Shown here: positions 32,809 to 33,988 of the stretch, piece after piece
Layout of the letters: the number at the start of each line of letters is the position of its first letter
How positions within the stretch are numbered: position 1 is the first letter of the stretch
Assembly: GCA_020860565.1 (NCBI GenBank)
Contig: JAJBUA010000113.1
Location: forward strand, 1 to 33,988
DNA from: Clostridiales bacterium
Lineage (GTDB): Bacteria > Bacillota > Clostridia > Lachnospirales > Lachnospiraceae
Length of the DNA: 33,988 nt
Direction: 5' to 3'
The notes under the pieces: generated by a model
Database searches by the model: none
Told to the model about the DNA's origin: nothing
Seen by the model: only the letters and a program-made list of their open reading frames with translations
Translations under genes and position numbers: made by a program

Positions 32809-33988
32809 TTATGGATTAACCGCGGTATTACTCATCAGCCGGATCAGTACCCGGATCCCCTGCGCGTAAGCACGTACGGAGATACGTTCATTGGTGCCGT
32901 GGACGCCGCTGCGAACCTGATCGGGATTGCCCATAAAAGGACTGCAGCGCAGGCAGGTATCGCAGACAATCTCATAATGATGCGCATCGGTAGCGCCGGC
33001 AGTCAGGCACGGTATCATGATGACGTCCCCAAAATAATGAGTCATAGCTTCTGTGAGCCGCGCGTAGCCATAACCGTCTGAACGTGCCGTCGCCGATGGA
33101 TCGTTTGCCTGTAAGAAACGCATGGAAACCGGCAGATCGCCGATGGCCTCTTTTACATGAGTCAGCAGTTCCTCCACCGTAGTTCCCTCTGCGATGCGGA
33201 AATTCACCACTGCGGTCATATTCTGCGGCATCACATTGCAGGCCGCGCTTCCGCCCTGAATCATGGTCGGCGCGATCGTAGTAGTCATGTACGGAAAAAG
33301 CTCTTCAATACCGAGACAGTACTGCGCGATTTTATCTGCATTCTGATCAATGTCCTGAACCAGCGTCCGCAGCGGCTCCTCTGTCACATACGGCGCAATG
33401 GCCCGGAAAGCTCCGGTCATGACAGGAGTCAGCGTCGCCGGGAAAGGATGTTCGACGATCCGTGCAATCGCCCGGCTTAAGGTTGCCAGAGAGGTGCCGC
33501 CAAAGGGACGGCTGGAATGACCGCCAATACTCTTTACCGAAAGTTCCAGGTCCGCATAACCCTTTTCCATCAGGTCGACAGTAGAAATGCAGATCTGCGG
33601 CGCGCCATACGGAGCTCCGCTCTCGATCTTACCGCCGCCCTCATCCAGTACAAACTCGAGCGTAACTCCTCTCTCACGCAGCGTCTGTGCCAGCCTCTGT
33701 GCGCCGGTATTAAGTGTCTCCTCATCGTCGCCAAAAGAAAGATACATCGTCCGCTTGAATTTTGCGCCATGCGCAAGCAGATATTCCGCAGCTTCCAGAC
33801 AGCCAAAAACCTGATTTTTGATATCCAGCGTCCCGCGTCCCCAGATAAACCCTTCCTCGATCGCTCCGGAAAATGCCGGATATTTCCAGTCATCTTCTGT
33901 CCCTTTTACAACCGGGACGACATCCTGATGCGACATGAAAAGACACGGTTATAACGACGGATCGCTCCCCGGAATGGTGATCAGGAGA
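32809..33988 (-). pseudogene. M20-family peptidase, truncated by window edge and broken by an in-frame TAA
   Basis: From 33936 leftwards the frame encodes 375 residues of an M20 zinc peptidase, near the PM20D1/Gly-Xaa carboxypeptidase group: MSHQDVVPV (first metal histidine), GRGTLDIKNQ, SFGDDEE, the dimerisation lid (SIGGHSSRPFGGTSL) and the C-terminal TAGATDAHHYE … GVHGTNERISV. Continuing upstream in the same frame gives LLITIPGSDPSL, a stop, then PCLF joined to MSHQDVVPV. Relatives read …PSLKP… here, so the TAA at 33949-33951 sits exactly where a lysine codon (AAA) is expected: one base change. The ATG at 33936 lies inside the fold and is no likely start. Either the gene is inactivated or there is a sequencing error. 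Confidence 0.8.

Noticed and set aside
1-33988. CRISPR array, tRNA genes, rRNA genes, prophage
   Set aside because: No regularly spaced direct repeats, no tRNA-like cloverleaf with CCA-type end, no rRNA signature and no phage genes were seen on reading both strands.

Overview
The window looks like chromosome from a Gram-positive anaerobe of the class Clostridia, most likely a Lachnospiraceae-type gut bacterium. The evidence is strong AGGAGG-type ribosome binding sites, a large SRP RNA of the Bacillus/Clostridia type, a T-box leader, a metG/tatD/rsmA and tadA/ffs/dnaX/ybaB/recR gene order typical of Firmicutes, a TraX-family membrane protein, and proteins of a style common in Lachnospiraceae. 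Most of the window is GC-balanced. The left end (a LysR regulator) is visibly AT-richer and is followed by insertion-sequence debris, so it may be accessory DNA.

Layout. 1-1620: partial LysR regulator, then remnants of an IS200/IS605-type TnpB element and of an IS1182-like transposase. 1621-3790: ammonium transporter fused to a P-II signalling domain, preceded by a leader of about 365 nt holding several hairpins, a possible pseudoknot and an intrinsic terminator. 3866-11234: a minus-strand housekeeping run, pfkA - dnaX - ybaB - recR - TPR/AAA-like protein - HAD phosphatase - CvpA-like protein. 11268-11665: SRP RNA with its own consensus promoter and terminator. 11676-18147: metG - traX - tatD - rsmA - unknown protein - tadA. 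18179-20093: a secreted DUF885-type lipoprotein peptidase on the plus strand.

20138-27490 is a minus-strand catabolic-looking operon: TIGR04076-like protein, GntP-type permease, aldo/keto reductase, an amidohydrolase, a paralogous amidohydrolase in which every metal-binding residue has been replaced, and a dihydroorotase/hydantoinase-like cyclic amidohydrolase. It is headed by a clear T-box riboswitch with consensus promoter, antiterminator and terminator. The antiterminator bulge UGGC predicts a tRNA with G at the discriminator position. The operon is therefore probably induced when one amino acid runs short, suggesting uptake and hydrolysis of an amide or cyclic derivative of that amino acid. 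This is the best candidate here for an undescribed system.

27680-32778 is a potassium/osmotic module on the plus strand: KtrB and KtrA, then an unusual stretch of nested hairpins carrying three copies of an extended -10 element, then a KdpD-like kinase lacking the usual N-terminal KdpD domain, and an overlapping KdpE-like regulator. No kdpFABC genes are present. The right end (32809-33988, minus) is an M20-family peptidase whose frame is broken by an in-frame TAA close to the window edge.
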